In this document: one piece after another, positions 1 to 8,239 of the stretch
How the letters are laid out: every line of letters begins with the position of its first letter
Position numbering within the stretch: the stretch's first letter is position 1
From: Deltaproteobacteria bacterium
Lineage (GTDB): Bacteria; Myxococcota_A; Polyangia; JACPQR01
Assembly (NCBI GenBank): GCA_016190375.1
Contig: JACPQR010000069.1
Coordinates: 1-33,404, forward strand
Direction of reading: 5' to 3'
DNA: 33,404 nucleotides
The notes under the pieces: generated by a model
Seen by the model: only the letters and a program-made list of their open reading frames with translations
Database searches by the model: none
Told to the model about the DNA's origin: nothing
Position numbers and translations under genes: made by a program

Positions 1-38
1 GAGGACCGCACTCCGCGATCTGATCCGGCGGTTCCCCG

Positions 39-65
39 TTGCCATTGCCTGTTGCCTGTTGCCTG
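39..65. repeat. Heptanucleotide tandem repeat TTGCCTG
   Basis: One TTGCCA unit is followed by three perfect TTGCCTG units (45-51, 52-58, 59-65). The same heptamer family occurs in reverse-complement orientation at the extreme right edge (33369-33403). It is intergenic and is a simple-sequence repeat that could vary in copy number or break an assembly. Confidence 0.8.
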
Positions 66-241
66 TTCGTCCGGAAGTAGCGGCCACCATCTGGCCACCG
101 CCGGCCCCCAACCCCTGGCCGAACCTGCGCCGCCCGGTACTGGTTGACCGACGGGGACACGCACTCACCCTCCAAGTGGTTGATCTCAAAAGAGCTTGCT
201 GGGCAACCGCGCTTTTCGTCTCGCCCGGGAACGAGGGCCCC

Positions 242-258
242 GTCCGTGTCCTACGGAC
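242..258 (-). terminator. Weak hairpin downstream of the amidase gene
   Basis: GTCCGT and ACGGAC form a 6-bp stem around a 5-nt loop, about 37 nt beyond the amidase stop codon. No T-tract follows on the minus strand, so intrinsic termination is doubtful. Confidence 0.2.
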
Positions 259-294
259 CAGGATCGCGCGGTTGTGTCTGAAAGACGTGTGATA

Positions 295-1437
295 TCAGGC
301 GTTTCTTGATCGGGTGCGTGTCCCCGCCAGGAGGGCGAGCAGGTAGAAGACGACTGCGAGCTGCGGACCGCCGGTTCGCGCACCCGCCGCGCTGCAGCCG
401 CCCGCGAGGCCGCCCGTCGGGCCGGCCGGGACCGGCTCGGCGTCGAGGCCGGGGTCGACGTCGATGCCATCATCGGGGTCGGCGTCGGGATCGGGTGCTG
501 GATTGGGGCCGTCGTCCGCGCCGGGATCCGGGTCCGGCTCGACGTCCGGAGAAGGCTCGATCGCCACGAGGCGCATCTCGATCTGGGCGGTCTGGCCGGC
601 CACGATCGACACCGGCTGGTCCTCTGGCTGATGATCGGCCGCCTCGGCGCGGACCACGTGGTCGCCCGGCGGGACGTCGATGAACGCGAAGGAGCCGCCT
701 TCGCCCACGGCGACCGCGGCTGCACCGTCGAGAGACACCATCGCGCCGGCGATGGGGCCCGCATCGTCGATGACCGTCCCCGCGACCGCGCCAACCGAGG
801 GCGCGGATCCCGGCAGGTACGCGCCGATGTCGAAATGACGCTGGATCGCGTAGAGGTGGGCCTCGGCAGCCCGCTGCCGATCGGCGTCCGACGCGAGGAG
901 CGCCGCGTCACCGGCGTTGGTGATGAACGCGAGCTCGTGGAGCTCGGCGGGCATCGAGGTCTCGCGCAGCACGGCGAAGTTGGCGGTCTTGTTCCCCCGG
1001 TCCCGCAGCCCCCAGGCCTCGAGCATCTCCTCCTGGACGAGGTTGCGCAGGGCCGCGCCGTTGCCGCCCTCGGCGTAGGCGAACGTCTCCGTGCCGTTGG
1101 CGCTGGGGTCGCCGAACGCGTTCGAGTGGATCGACATGAAGCGATCGGCGCCCTGGTCGTTGGCGTACGACGAGCGCGCGCCGAGCGAGACGTACTCGTC
1201 GCTGTCGCGGGTGAGCAGCACCCTCCAGGAGCCACCGCCTCCCTCGTCCGCGCTGTCCGCGTCGAGGAGGTCCCGGAACCGATTGCACACGTCGAGGACC
1301 ACGTCCTTCTCCTCCATCGCGTTCCCGGTTCCGCCGGGGTCCTCGCCCCCATGGCCCGGGTCGATGACGATGAGACGCTGGGCCGCGGCGGGCGCGGCCC
1401 AGACGAGAACGACGGCCGAGAGTGCGAGCCGCCTCAT
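295..1437 (-). CDS. Exported N-acetylmuramoyl-L-alanine amidase (Amidase_3) with C-terminal surface-anchor segment
   Basis: The 380-aa protein starts at an ATG that overlaps the stop of the upstream TolB-like gene by 4 nt (ATGA, 1434-1437), so the longer frame upstream is not used. Residues 1-19 form a signal peptide. The Amidase_3 catalytic domain follows (about 21-205), with the family zinc ligands and catalytic Glu visible as H29 in IDPGHGG, E43 in EEKDVV, H104 in SIHSNA and E168 in LHELAFITN. It cleaves the MurNAc-L-Ala bond of peptidoglycan. A carboxypeptidase-regulatory-like beta domain (about 220-293) and an Asp/Pro-rich linker (about 300-345) follow. The C-terminus has a GGCS motif, a hydrophobic stretch and an Arg-rich tail, resembling the MYXO-CTERM sorting signal. 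Role in cell-wall remodelling is inferred. Catalytic family assignment is firm; the anchor is less so. Confidence 0.9.
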   Translation of the reverse strand: MRRLALSAVVLVWAAPAAAQRLIVIDPGHGGEDPGGTGNAMEEKDVVLDVCNRFRDLLDADSADEGGGGSWRVLLTRDSDEYVSLGARSSYANDQGADRFMSIHSNAFGDPSANGTETFAYAEGGNGAALRNLVQEEMLEAWGLRDRGNKTANFAVLRETSMPAELHELAFITNAGDAALLASDADRQRAAEAHLYAIQRHFDIGAYLPGSAPSVGAVAGTVIDDAGPIAGAMVSLDGAAAVAVGEGGSFAFIDVPPGDHVVRAEAADHQPEDQPVSIVAGQTAQIEMRLVAIEPSPDVEPDPDPGADDGPNPAPDPDADPDDGIDVDPGLDAEPVPAGPTGGLAGGCSAAGARTGGPQLAVVFYLLALLAGTRTRSRNA

Positions 1438-2258
1438 GGCCGCACCTCCAGCGTGGCGATCCAGATCGTCCCGAGGTCGTCGTCGTATGCAAGGCTCGCT
1501 CCGTCGGGGCCGATGGCGGGACGACGCTCGAGGACGTCGTCGGTGAACGTGAGACGCTGCAGGCCACGCCCCACCTCGTGGAGCCACAGGTCGGAGGCGA
1601 CGATCTCGTGCCCGTCATCCTCGGTGCGTTCGAACACCAGGCGGCGGCCGTCAGGGGACCAGGACGGTGCGGTGCCCGCGCCGACGTGAGTCAGCGAGCC
1701 GTCGGCGAGCTCGTAGATCCAGATGCCGGTCGCCAACCCGACGAAGGCGACGCGCGCGCCGTCCGAGGTCGCGACCGGACCGAAGAAGCGGTCGCCGGTG
1801 CCGACGCTCTCGAGCGTCGAGCGGCGGCGCACGTAGATGCGATCGCCCCGCGCGAACGCGATGGGCGCCGAGACCTCGCCCGCGCCGGCGGTGCGGACGC
1901 CGCCGAAGCGGCGCCCGTTGCCCGATCGATCCGCGATCATCGTCCTGCGTTCGCCCGCTCGTCTGGCGCTGAAGGCGACGCTTCCATCTGCCAGGAAGCG
2001 CCCATCCACGCCGGCTCCCTCATCGGCCGCGACGTCGATCGGCGCCCCGCGCCCGTCCACGGCGACGACGGCGAGACCCGCGAAGCGCGCACCCGTGACC
2101 AGAAGCTCGCGTCCGTCCGGCGAGAAGCGTGGTGCCAGATGGCCATCTCCGGCCACCGCGCGGGGCGGGCCGAGATTGGCCCAGCCGGTCGGGTCGGCGA
2201 TGGCCGCTGGTGTGACTGCGACGAGGACCAGAAGGAGCAGAATGCCGCGGTGTTTCAT
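1434..2258 (-). CDS. TolB-like / PD40 beta-propeller periplasmic protein
   Basis: The protein has 274 aa. A signal peptide (MKHRGILLLLVLVAVTPAAIA) is followed by beta-propeller repeats with the PD40 signature, seen as APRFSPDGRELLV near the N-terminus, APSWSPDGRRLVF in the middle and RPAIGPDGASLAY near the C-terminus. TolB-type propellers act in the periplasm as protein-interaction modules of the cell envelope. At this length it lacks the separate N-terminal domain of true TolB, so I call it TolB-like only. It is translationally coupled to the downstream amidase. It may help localise or control that enzyme, which is inferred from the coupling. The ATG at 2258 is chosen because the signal peptide starts there; no clear Shine-Dalgarno sequence precedes it. 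A sigma-54-type promoter ends about 20 nt upstream. Confidence 0.85.
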   Translation of the reverse strand: MKHRGILLLLVLVAVTPAAIADPTGWANLGPPRAVAGDGHLAPRFSPDGRELLVTGARFAGLAVVAVDGRGAPIDVAADEGAGVDGRFLADGSVAFSARRAGERRTMIADRSGNGRRFGGVRTAGAGEVSAPIAFARGDRIYVRRRSTLESVGTGDRFFGPVATSDGARVAFVGLATGIWIYELADGSLTHVGAGTAPSWSPDGRRLVFERTEDDGHEIVASDLWLHEVGRGLQRLTFTDDVLERRPAIGPDGASLAYDDDLGTIWIATLEVRP

Positions 2259-2278
2259 GGCGAGCGCGGTCCAGTCCG

Positions 2279-2294
2279 AGCAAGTGCCGTGCCT
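2279..2294 (-). promoter_or_regulatory. Sigma-54 (-24/-12) promoter for the TolB-like/amidase operon
   Basis: The minus strand reads AGGCACG-GCAC-TTGCT. It differs from the consensus TGGCACG-N4-TTGCT only at the first base. The GG and GC dinucleotides have the required 10-nt spacing. The predicted start lies near 2268, about 10 nt before the ATG at 2258. Confidence 0.7.
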
Positions 2295-2356
2295 GTGGAG
2301 GAGCGGGCTGGTTGGGCTGCGAATTTCCGGGCGCCGGGCGGCATGGTGAGCATCAT

Positions 2357-2386
2357 CGTGCACAGTGCCCGCAGACGCGTGCACAG
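2357..2386. promoter_or_regulatory. Two phased direct repeats, likely activator sites
   Basis: CGTGCACAG occurs at 2357-2365 and 2378-2386, exactly 21 bp (two helical turns) apart, each with a GTGCAC palindrome core. They lie about 64-93 bp upstream of the -24 element of the sigma-54 promoter, where enhancer-binding proteins commonly bind. Confidence 0.5.
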
Positions 2387-2433
2387 GGCATCGATTACCA
2401 TGCGTGCGTGGGCGTGCTCTCTCGGGCTCGGGA

Positions 2434-2466
2434 GGCCTCGGGGCCGCCAGAGGCGGCCCCGAGGCC
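2434..2466. repeat. Perfect 15-bp GC-rich hairpin 1
   Basis: GGCCTCGGGGCCGCC (2434-2448) pairs perfectly with GGCGGCCCCGAGGCC (2452-2466) around a 3-nt AGA loop. There is no adjacent T-tract on either strand. Confidence 0.85.
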
Positions 2467-2486
2467 CTGCGAGCCATGGCATGCCG

Positions 2487-2517
2487 GGGCCCGCGGCCGC
2501 CGGGCGGCCGCGGGCCC
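2487..2517. repeat. Perfect 15-bp GC-rich hairpin 2
   Basis: GGGCCCGCGGCCGCC (2487-2501) and GGCGGCCGCGGGCCC (2503-2517) are perfect complements around a single central base. The element lies 20 nt after hairpin 1 and 22 nt before the GTG start of the lipoprotein gene, so in a plus-strand transcript it would fold next to the ribosome-binding region. Confidence 0.85.
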
Positions 2518-2539
2518 ACCCAAGCCCAGGGCGAGCTGC

Positions 2540-4033
2540 GTGCACTTCGCCGCGCTGATTGCCGGTGCGCTGGGGAGCGCCGCGTGCTCCGACTGGCGCA
2601 CAGACAGCACGCACAGCACAGAGACCACGGAAAGCACGAAACGAATAGAGCTGCCGCCGACCACCGACCCCGCGGTCCTCGCGGGCGCCGTGAGGAACGC
2701 GGCCGCGGGCGGCTGCGGCGACCTCGCCGCGACCCTCGCGGCGCTCGGGGCTCGGGCGACCGAGGGCCGTCCACGACTGCGGTCGAGGGAACTGCGCGGG
2801 CTCGTGGACGACGCTCTCGATGCGGCGTCCGGGGCGTGCCGAGGGAACGCCGCGCGGGCTACGCTCGCGTCGGCGCGGGGACCCGCGGTGGCGCTCGCGC
2901 GTTCCGAGGTGTCGGGCGCGGATCAAGCCGCCGCGCTGGCCTCGCTCGAACGTGCGCACGACGACGTCGCGGCGATCCGCTTCCGCCGCGCCGAGCTCCA
3001 CGAACGGGCCGGCCGCACGGACGAGGCGGCTCGTGAGCTACGGCGCGGGCTCGAGCTGGAGGACGACCCGGACGCGCGCGCCGCCCTGGCCCGGCTCGAG
3101 GTCGTTCGCGGCCGCCCGGAAGCGGCGCTCCGGCTGCTCGCGGCCGCGCAGGGTTCGGGGCACGAGGCCATCGCCGAGGCCAGAACCGCCGCGCTCGCTG
3201 CGGCCGGCCGCGACGCCGACGTGGTCCTCGAGGTATCTCGCGCGCCGATCGACCTGCGGCCCGAGCTCGCGCGTGCCGCCGCGCGGGCTGCCGCGGCTCC
3301 AGACCGACTCGCGCAGGCCGGACGAGGTTCGTCCGAGATTCTGCGGGCGCTCGCCGATCGCGCCAGAGGAGAGGGCGGCCCGGCCGCCTCCGCCCGCCTG
3401 CTCGCCGGGGCGGCGGCGCTCGAGCCTCGAGACGCGGCGCTCGCCCAGACGCTCGCCCAGGATCTCGCGGCAGCCGGCGACCTCGATGGTGCGATCGATG
3501 CCTGGGATCGAGCGGCGGCGCTCGCTCCGGCGGCCGAGCGACCGTGTCTCGAGCCGATCGCGCTTCTCGTTGGAGCAGGTCGGAGCTCGGATGCCCGCGC
3601 GCGCTCGGAGGCGCTCGCCCGCGCCGCCAGGTCGGGCGGGGACGCGGATGCGCTGGCGAGGGCGTCGGCGGGCGCGGCGGCGGCCGGCGACCGGGCACTG
3701 GCCCTCGCGCTCGCCAGGGAGGCCCAGGGCGCACGGCCCTCGGACGGGCGACTCGCCTCGATCCTGGCCGATCGCCTCGAGGAGGCCGGGAAGCACTCGG
3801 AGGCGCTCGAGGCGCTCGTCCGGCTCTTCGTCTGCGGTGCGCATGGCAGGCCATGGCACCGCCACGACCTCGCGCGCCGCCTGGCGGCGCTCGCGCGATC
3901 GAGCGGCCAGGCCGACGCGCTCGAGGCGCGCCTGCGGGCGGCGCCGAGCGAGAGCCGCTGCACGCCGACCAGACCGGACGAGCTCGCCCAGATGGCTGGC
4001 GCGATCGTCGCGAGCCTCCGGCCGCCGAAGTAG
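2540..4033 (+). CDS. Ala-rich lipoprotein with TPR-like helical repeats
   Basis: The 497-aa frame is placed at a GTG because it gives a short lipoprotein signal (VHFAALIAGALGSAAC) with the lipobox Cys at residue 16; the open frame continues upstream but is Arg/Pro-rich and crosses the hairpins. After the Cys comes a Thr/Ser-rich spacer in three-residue steps (TDS-THS-TET-TES-TKR), encoded by a 9-nt DNA repeat. The rest is almost wholly Ala/Leu/Arg/Glu helices in pairs, for example ALRLLAAAQGSGHEAIAEART and DLDGAIDAWDRAAALAP, as in degenerate tetratricopeptide repeats. It is probably an envelope scaffold protein. I do not recognise a specific function. It reads away from the TolB/amidase operon and toward the oxoprolinase gene. 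An AGGG at 2528-2531 is the only Shine-Dalgarno candidate. Confidence 0.7.
   Translation: MHFAALIAGALGSAACSDWRTDSTHSTETTESTKRIELPPTTDPAVLAGAVRNAAAGGCGDLAATLAALGARATEGRPRLRSRELRGLVDDALDAASGACRGNAARATLASARGPAVALARSEVSGADQAAALASLERAHDDVAAIRFRRAELHERAGRTDEAARELRRGLELEDDPDARAALARLEVVRGRPEAALRLLAAAQGSGHEAIAEARTAALAAAGRDADVVLEVSRAPIDLRPELARAAARAAAAPDRLAQAGRGSSEILRALADRARGEGGPAASARLLAGAAALEPRDAALAQTLAQDLAAAGDLDGAIDAWDRAAALAPAAERPCLEPIALLVGAGRSSDARARSEALARAARSGGDADALARASAGAAAAGDRALALALAREAQGARPSDGRLASILADRLEEAGKHSEALEALVRLFVCGAHGRPWHRHDLARRLAALARSSGQADALEARLRAAPSESRCTPTRPDELAQMAGAIVASLRPPK
2599..2643 (+). repeat. Five tandem 9-nt units starting with CAC
   Basis: The units are CACAGACAG, CACGCACAG, CACAGAGAC, CACGGAAAG and CACGAAACG, all in register. 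They lie inside the lipoprotein gene and encode its Thr/Ser spacer. The purine-rich composition differs from the surrounding GC-rich codons. Confidence 0.75.
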
Positions 4034-4056
4034 CTGGCATCGGGGCGCTCGCGATC

Positions 4057-4062
4057 TACTCT
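4057..4062 (+). promoter_or_regulatory. Possible -10 element (TACTCT) of a leaderless start
   Basis: TACTCT is followed by 7 nt and then the GTG of the oxoprolinase gene. No Shine-Dalgarno sequence lies in the pyrimidine-rich gap. A transcript would begin at or next to the start codon. Confidence 0.35.
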
Positions 4063-4069
4063 CGCTTCC

Positions 4070-7000
4070 GTGGCCTGGGAGCTCGCGATCGACGTGGGGG
4101 GCACGTTCACCGATTGCGTCGCGTCGGGTCCCGACGGGGAGCTACTCACGCTCAAGCTCCTCAGCTCCGGCGTGACCAAGGGACTCGTCGACGACGCCGG
4201 ACCCGAATGGGTCGCCGATCCCGCTCGCTCCGCGGAGCCGCGTGGCTTCTGGGCCGGCGCGGAGCTGCGCGTGGCCGGGCAGATCCGGCGCGTGGCCGGG
4301 CGCGAGTCCGATCCCGTCGGCCACCTGCGAGTCGACCATCCGTTCGATCCGCCACCAGGTCGCGGGACGCCTTACGAGATCGATGCCGGGCAGGAGGCTC
4401 CGATCGTCGCGATTCGCAGGATCCTCGGCCTGCGGCTTGGCGACCGGATCGAGCCAATCTCGGTCAGGCTGGGGACGACCCGTGGGACGAACGCCCTCCT
4501 GACGCGGCGTGGAGCGCGCGTCGCGTTCGTCACGACCCGCGGCTTCGGCGATCTCCTGCACATCGGCTTCCAGGATCGCCCGCGCTTGTTCGAGCTCGAG
4601 ATCGTCAAGCGGCCGGTCCTGTTCGAGCGGGTGATAGAGGTAGACGAGCGCGTGGACGCAGCCGGCGAAGTCCTCCGGGCGCCCGACCCGGATCGCGTGC
4701 GCCGCGACCTCGAGGCCGCCCGTCGCGATGGGTACGAGTCGCTGGCGATCTGCCTCCTGCACGGGTACGCACATCCCGAGAACGAGCGGCAGGTCGCCGG
4801 GATCGCGCGGGAGGTCGGCTTCGCGAACGTGAGCGTCGCCTCCGAGCTCGTGGCTCGACAGGGAATGGTCGCACGCGCCCAGACGACGGTGCTGGACGCG
4901 TACCTCTCGCCGGTCCTGTCGGGCTGGATCGCGACGCTCAGGCATTCGCTCGGTGCGGGAAGTGCTCTGAAGGTCATGACGTCCGCCGGCGGCCTCGTCG
5001 AGGCCGGCCACTTCCGTGGCAAGGACAGCATCCTCTCGGGCCCGGCCGGCGGCGTCGTGGGGCTCGCACACGTGTCGCGGCAGGCCGGGATCTCGCAGGC
5101 CGTTGGCTTCGACATGGGTGGAACGAGCACCGACGTCTCTCGCTTCGACGGAGCGTTCGATCTCGACCTCGAAACGGAGAAGGCCGGAATCCACGTCGTC
5201 GCGCCCACTCTCTCGATCGAGACCGTGGCCGCCGGCGGAGGCTCGATCTGCCGTTTCGATGGGTTCAGCCTTGCGGTCGGGCCCCAGAGCGCCGGGTCGG
5301 ACCCGGGCCCGGCGTGCTACGGGCGCGGAGGGCCGCTCACCGTCACGGACCTGAACCTGCTTCTGGGAAAGCTCCCGCGCTTCCCGTTCCCGCTGGATCG
5401 GAATGCCGCCGAGCGGCGCCTGGCCGAGCTGTGCGCGCAGATTGTCGACGGCCACGGCCGGCGACCGATCGAGCTCGCGGAGGGCCTCGTGGCGATCGCG
5501 AACGCGGCCATGGCTCGCGCCATCCGCGCCATCTCCGTTCACCGCGGCTACGATCCGGCCGAGTACACCCTCGTCCCGTTCGGCGCCGCCGCCGGGCAGC
5601 ACGCCTGCGCCCTGGCTCGGGAGCTGTCCATGACGAGGATCCTCGCCCACCCGCAGGCCGGGATCCTCTCGGCCGTCGGGCTGCGAGTGGCCGATGTTCG
5701 CGTGTTCCGCGAGAGGAGCGTGCTCCTCCCGCTGTCCGACGAGTGCATCGCGGAGCTGGGCTCGGTCTTCCGCGTTCTCGAAGAGGAGGCGCGTGAAGAC
5801 CTGTCCGGGCAAGGAGTCGAGGCCGCACGGATCATGGCGCCCCGACGAACGCTCGATCTGCGCTACCACGGCGTCGAGGCAGTCCTGACCTTGGCCGAGC
5901 CGGCGGACCGAGCGTGGGGCGCGGCATACGAGCAGGCGCACCAGCGAGCGTTCGGCTATCTGCACGACGGCCGTCCAATCGAGATCGTCGCGGCGCGGGT
6001 GGAGGTCGCGGGGACGGATCACGGTTTCTCGGTCTTGCCACGTGCGACCAGTGCGGGGCGACCGCTGGCCGGGGAATCGACGACGGCATGGTTTGCCGGC
6101 GAGCCGCGCGAGACGCCCGTGCTTTCGCGCGAGGAGCTGCACCCTGGGGACGAGGTGGACGGGCCCGCGATCGTCTGCGAGCCGACGTCGACGCTCGTGA
6201 TCGATCCCGGCTGGCACGCGCGAGTCACGTGCCACGACGCGATCCTGTTGACGGACCGGGGACGGATCGCGGTTTCTCTGGTTCCGGGGTCGAATCCCCG
6301 CGCCTGCGGGTCCGAAAACCGAGAGACCGTGATCCGTCCCCATCCTGAGGCCGATCCCGTGGGGCTCGAGATCTGGAGCGGTCGCTTCGCGTCCATCGCC
6401 GAGCAGATGGGGCTCGTGCTTCGCAAGACCGCGACCTCGACGAACGTCAAGGAACGGCTCGACTACAGCTGCGCGCTCTTCTCCGGCGCGGGCGACCTGG
6501 TCGTAAATGCGCCGCACATCCCGGTCCACCTCGGCGCGATGAGCGAGACCGTCCGGAGAATCGTCGCCGACGAGCCGGCGATCCGTCCTGGCGACGTCTT
6601 CGTCACGAACGACCCGTACCGCGGGGGATCGCACCTGCCCGACGTGACGGTCGTGACGCCCGTGCATTCGTCGGGGGCGCTCGTCTCGTTCGTGGCCAGC
6701 CGCGCGCATCACGCCGACATCGGCGGTGTCGAGCCCGGGTCGATGCCTCCGTTCTCACGGTGCCTTGCCGACGAGGGCATCCTCATCCGCTCGTTCAAGC
6801 TCGTCGATGCGGAGAAAGGATCCCGCCAGGCAGAGCTCGAGGCGCTCCTGAGCTCCGGGCTGCATCCATCGCGGGCCGTGCGGGAGAACCTCGCCGATGT
6901 CGCCGCCCAGGTCGCCGCGAACCGCTTCGGCGTCCAGGGCCTCGAGGCGCTGTTCGAGCGGCATTCGGCCGATGACACGCTCGCGTGGATGCAGCACCTC

Positions 7001-7897
7001 GAACGAGCCGCCGCCTCGAAGATGCGCGCGGCCCTCGGGAGGCTCGAGGCCGGGAGGCGATCCTTCGTCGATCACCTCGATGACGGCTCCTCGATCTCGG
7101 TGTCGGTCACGATCGACCCGCTGGGCGCGACCATCGACTTCGCCGGCACGAGCGGGGTCGTTCGAGGCAACCTCAACGCCAACGAGGCGATCGTCACGGC
7201 GGCTGTCCTCTACGTCTTCCGCTGCCTGGTGGACGACGAGATCCCGCTCAACGCGGGCGTCCTCGCGCCGCTCTCGATCCGGGTGCCGCCGGGGTGCCTG
7301 CTCGCGCCGCCAGAGAACGAGGACCCGAGCCTGTGCGCCGCAGTCGTCGGCGGGAACGTCGAGACCTCGCAGCGGATCGTCGACGCGCTCCTGGGGGCTC
7401 TCGGAAGGGCGGCGGCGAGCCAGGGGACGATGAACAACCTGGCCTTCGGCGACGGCTCGTTCGGCTACTACGAGACGATCTGCGGAGGCGCGGGCGCGAC
7501 CCCCAAGGCTCCGGGAGCCGACGCGGTCCACACGCACATGACGAACACGCGCCTGACGGATCCCGAGGTGCTCGAGCACCGCTATCCAGTCCGGCTCCTG
7601 CGCTTCGCCGTCCGTCGCGGCTCCGGCGGCGCCGGACGCCACCGCGGCGGCGACGGAGTCGTCCGCGAGATGGAGCTCTTGCGCCCGCTCCGAGTCTCGA
7701 TCCTGTCCGAGCGGCGAGGTCCCTACCCACCGTTCGGTCTCGACGGCGGCGAGCCCGGCGCGGTCGGAAGAAACCTCCTCTGGCGCGCGGGAAGGGCGGA
7801 GCCGGAGCTGCTGACCGCCAAGGTCGCGCTCGATCTCGACGCCGGCGACAGGATCGTCATCGAGACACCGGGCGGCGGCGGTTGGGGGAAGCCCTGA
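4070..7897 (+). CDS. 5-oxoprolinase / hydantoinase, HyuA-HyuB fusion
   Basis: The 1275-aa protein has the size and order of single-chain 5-oxoprolinases, which open 5-oxoproline to glutamate with ATP. The HyuA half begins with the phosphate-binding motif [11 protein letters not shown] (about 6-16) and contains [22 protein letters not shown] and [11 protein letters not shown]. The HyuB half starts near residue 762 with [18 protein letters not shown] and shows [36 protein letters not shown] and HHADIGG. The start is a GTG, because the family N-terminal motif follows at once. Residues about 730-758, at the HyuA/HyuB junction, are encoded by an inverted pair of REP-like repeats that extend the linker in frame. 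A related hydantoinase substrate cannot be excluded, but the fusion favours 5-oxoproline. It begins 36 nt after the preceding gene. Confidence 0.93.
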   Translation: MAWELAIDVGGTFTDCVASGPDGELLTLKLLSSGVTKGLVDDAGPEWVADPARSAEPRGFWAGAELRVAGQIRRVAGRESDPVGHLRVDHPFDPPPGRGTPYEIDAGQEAPIVAIRRILGLRLGDRIEPISVRLGTTRGTNALLTRRGARVAFVTTRGFGDLLHIGFQDRPRLFELEIVKRPVLFERVIEVDERVDAAGEVLRAPDPDRVRRDLEAARRDGYESLAICLLHGYAHPENERQVAGIAREVGFANVSVASELVARQGMVARAQTTVLDAYLSPVLSGWIATLRHSLGAGSALKVMTSAGGLVEAGHFRGKDSILSGPAGGVVGLAHVSRQAGISQAVGFDMGGTSTDVSRFDGAFDLDLETEKAGIHVVAPTLSIETVAAGGGSICRFDGFSLAVGPQSAGSDPGPACYGRGGPLTVTDLNLLLGKLPRFPFPLDRNAAERRLAELCAQIVDGHGRRPIELAEGLVAIANAAMARAIRAISVHRGYDPAEYTLVPFGAAAGQHACALARELSMTRILAHPQAGILSAVGLRVADVRVFRERSVLLPLSDECIAELGSVFRVLEEEAREDLSGQGVEAARIMAPRRTLDLRYHGVEAVLTLAEPADRAWGAAYEQAHQRAFGYLHDGRPIEIVAARVEVAGTDHGFSVLPRATSAGRPLAGESTTAWFAGEPRETPVLSREELHPGDEVDGPAIVCEPTSTLVIDPGWHARVTCHDAILLTDRGRIAVSLVPGSNPRACGSENRETVIRPHPEADPVGLEIWSGRFASIAEQMGLVLRKTATSTNVKERLDYSCALFSGAGDLVVNAPHIPVHLGAMSETVRRIVADEPAIRPGDVFVTNDPYRGGSHLPDVTVVTPVHSSGALVSFVASRAHHADIGGVEPGSMPPFSRCLADEGILIRSFKLVDAEKGSRQAELEALLSSGLHPSRAVRENLADVAAQVAANRFGVQGLEALFERHSADDTLAWMQHLERAAASKMRAALGRLEAGRRSFVDHLDDGSSISVSVTIDPLGATIDFAGTSGVVRGNLNANEAIVTAAVLYVFRCLVDDEIPLNAGVLAPLSIRVPPGCLLAPPENEDPSLCAAVVGGNVETSQRIVDALLGALGRAAASQGTMNNLAFGDGSFGYYETICGGAGATPKAPGADAVHTHMTNTRLTDPEVLEHRYPVRLLRFAVRRGSGGAGRHRGGDGVVREMELLRPLRVSILSERRGPYPPFGLDGGEPGAVGRNLLWRAGRAEPELLTAKVALDLDAGDRIVIETPGGGGWGKP
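6010..6032 (+). repeat. REP-like element, single copy
   Basis: The 23-nt segment begins GGGGACGGATCACGGTTTCT. It matches the inverted pair at 6258-6341 almost base for base. It lies within the coding region (residues about 647-654). Confidence 0.7.
6258..6341. repeat. Inverted pair of REP-like elements (REPIN/BIME-like) inside the oxoprolinase gene
   Basis: The left arm, 6258-6278, begins GGGGACGGATCGCGGTTTCT. The right arm, 6319-6341, is its inverse and ends GACCGTGATCCGTCCCC. About 42 nt separate the arms, and this spacer contains a small stem CCCGC/GCGGG. The whole unit is 84 nt, a multiple of 3, and keeps the reading frame. Confidence 0.7.
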
Positions 7898-7942
7898 GGG
7901 CGACGCAGCGAGGCGCCGCTTGCACCGCGCCTGCCGCGGGAC

Positions 7943-7948
7943 TACTGT
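7943..7948 (+). promoter_or_regulatory. Possible -10 element (TACTGT) before the antitoxin gene
   Basis: TACTGT lies 9 nt before the ATG at 7958. The only purine match near the start, TAGGA, is too close to the codon to serve as a normal Shine-Dalgarno sequence. Confidence 0.35.
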
Positions 7949-7957
7949 GGTAGGACA

Positions 7958-8239
7958 ATGGCACAGCGCCGCAACGGTCGAACGGTCAAGGTGAGCGTCT
8001 CTCTGGACAAGGAAGACCTCGCCAGCCTCAAGCGCATCGCGAGGGATTCGTACGGCGGCAACCTCTCGTCCGCCTTCGCGGAGGCGGCCAGGTGGATCCG
8101 GCAGCGGGAGGCGCGGAGGCGGCTGGTGGAGCTGCTCGGCGGGCCGACGCTGACCCCGAAGTCGGCAGCCTCGATCGGGGCCGAGCTGGACGGAGAGGTG
8201 CAAACCGCGAGGAAAGCTCGCCGCAGCCGCGCAGCATGA
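7958..8239 (+). CDS. Ribbon-helix-helix-type antitoxin
   Basis: This is a 93-aa basic protein. The N-terminal RTVKVSVSLDKEDLASLKRIARD fits the beta-strand plus helix of RHH/CopG DNA-binding domains, and the C-terminal half would wrap the toxin. Its stop codon overlaps the start of the PIN gene (ATGA, 8236-8239), the usual antitoxin-toxin coupling. It should bind and neutralise the PIN ribonuclease and repress its own promoter; this is known for the class and inferred here. The DNA-binding class is my best reading of a short sequence. Confidence 0.75.
   Translation: MAQRRNGRTVKVSVSLDKEDLASLKRIARDSYGGNLSSAFAEAARWIRQREARRRLVELLGGPTLTPKSAASIGAELDGEVQTARKARRSRAA

Larger units (their letters stand above)
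1..294. other. Left edge without a recognised gene
   Basis: I see no credible coding region here. Open frames on either strand have Pro/Arg-rich shadow-type composition and no recognisable domain. The stretch holds the heptamer tract at 39-65 and a small hairpin at 242-258 that lies downstream of the amidase gene on the minus strand. Confidence 0.6.

Noticed and set aside
6281..6300. tRNA T-arm-like string (GGTTCC, then GGGGTCGAATCCCC)
   Set aside because: It has the GTCGAATCC look of a T-loop, but no acceptor, D or anticodon arms can be drawn, and it lies within the oxoprolinase coding region inside the REP-like unit.
4142..6712. Long minus-strand frame opposite the oxoprolinase gene
   Set aside because: It is an Arg/Asp/Gly-rich shadow of a well-matched 1275-aa gene, has no domain, and reflects third-position GC bias.
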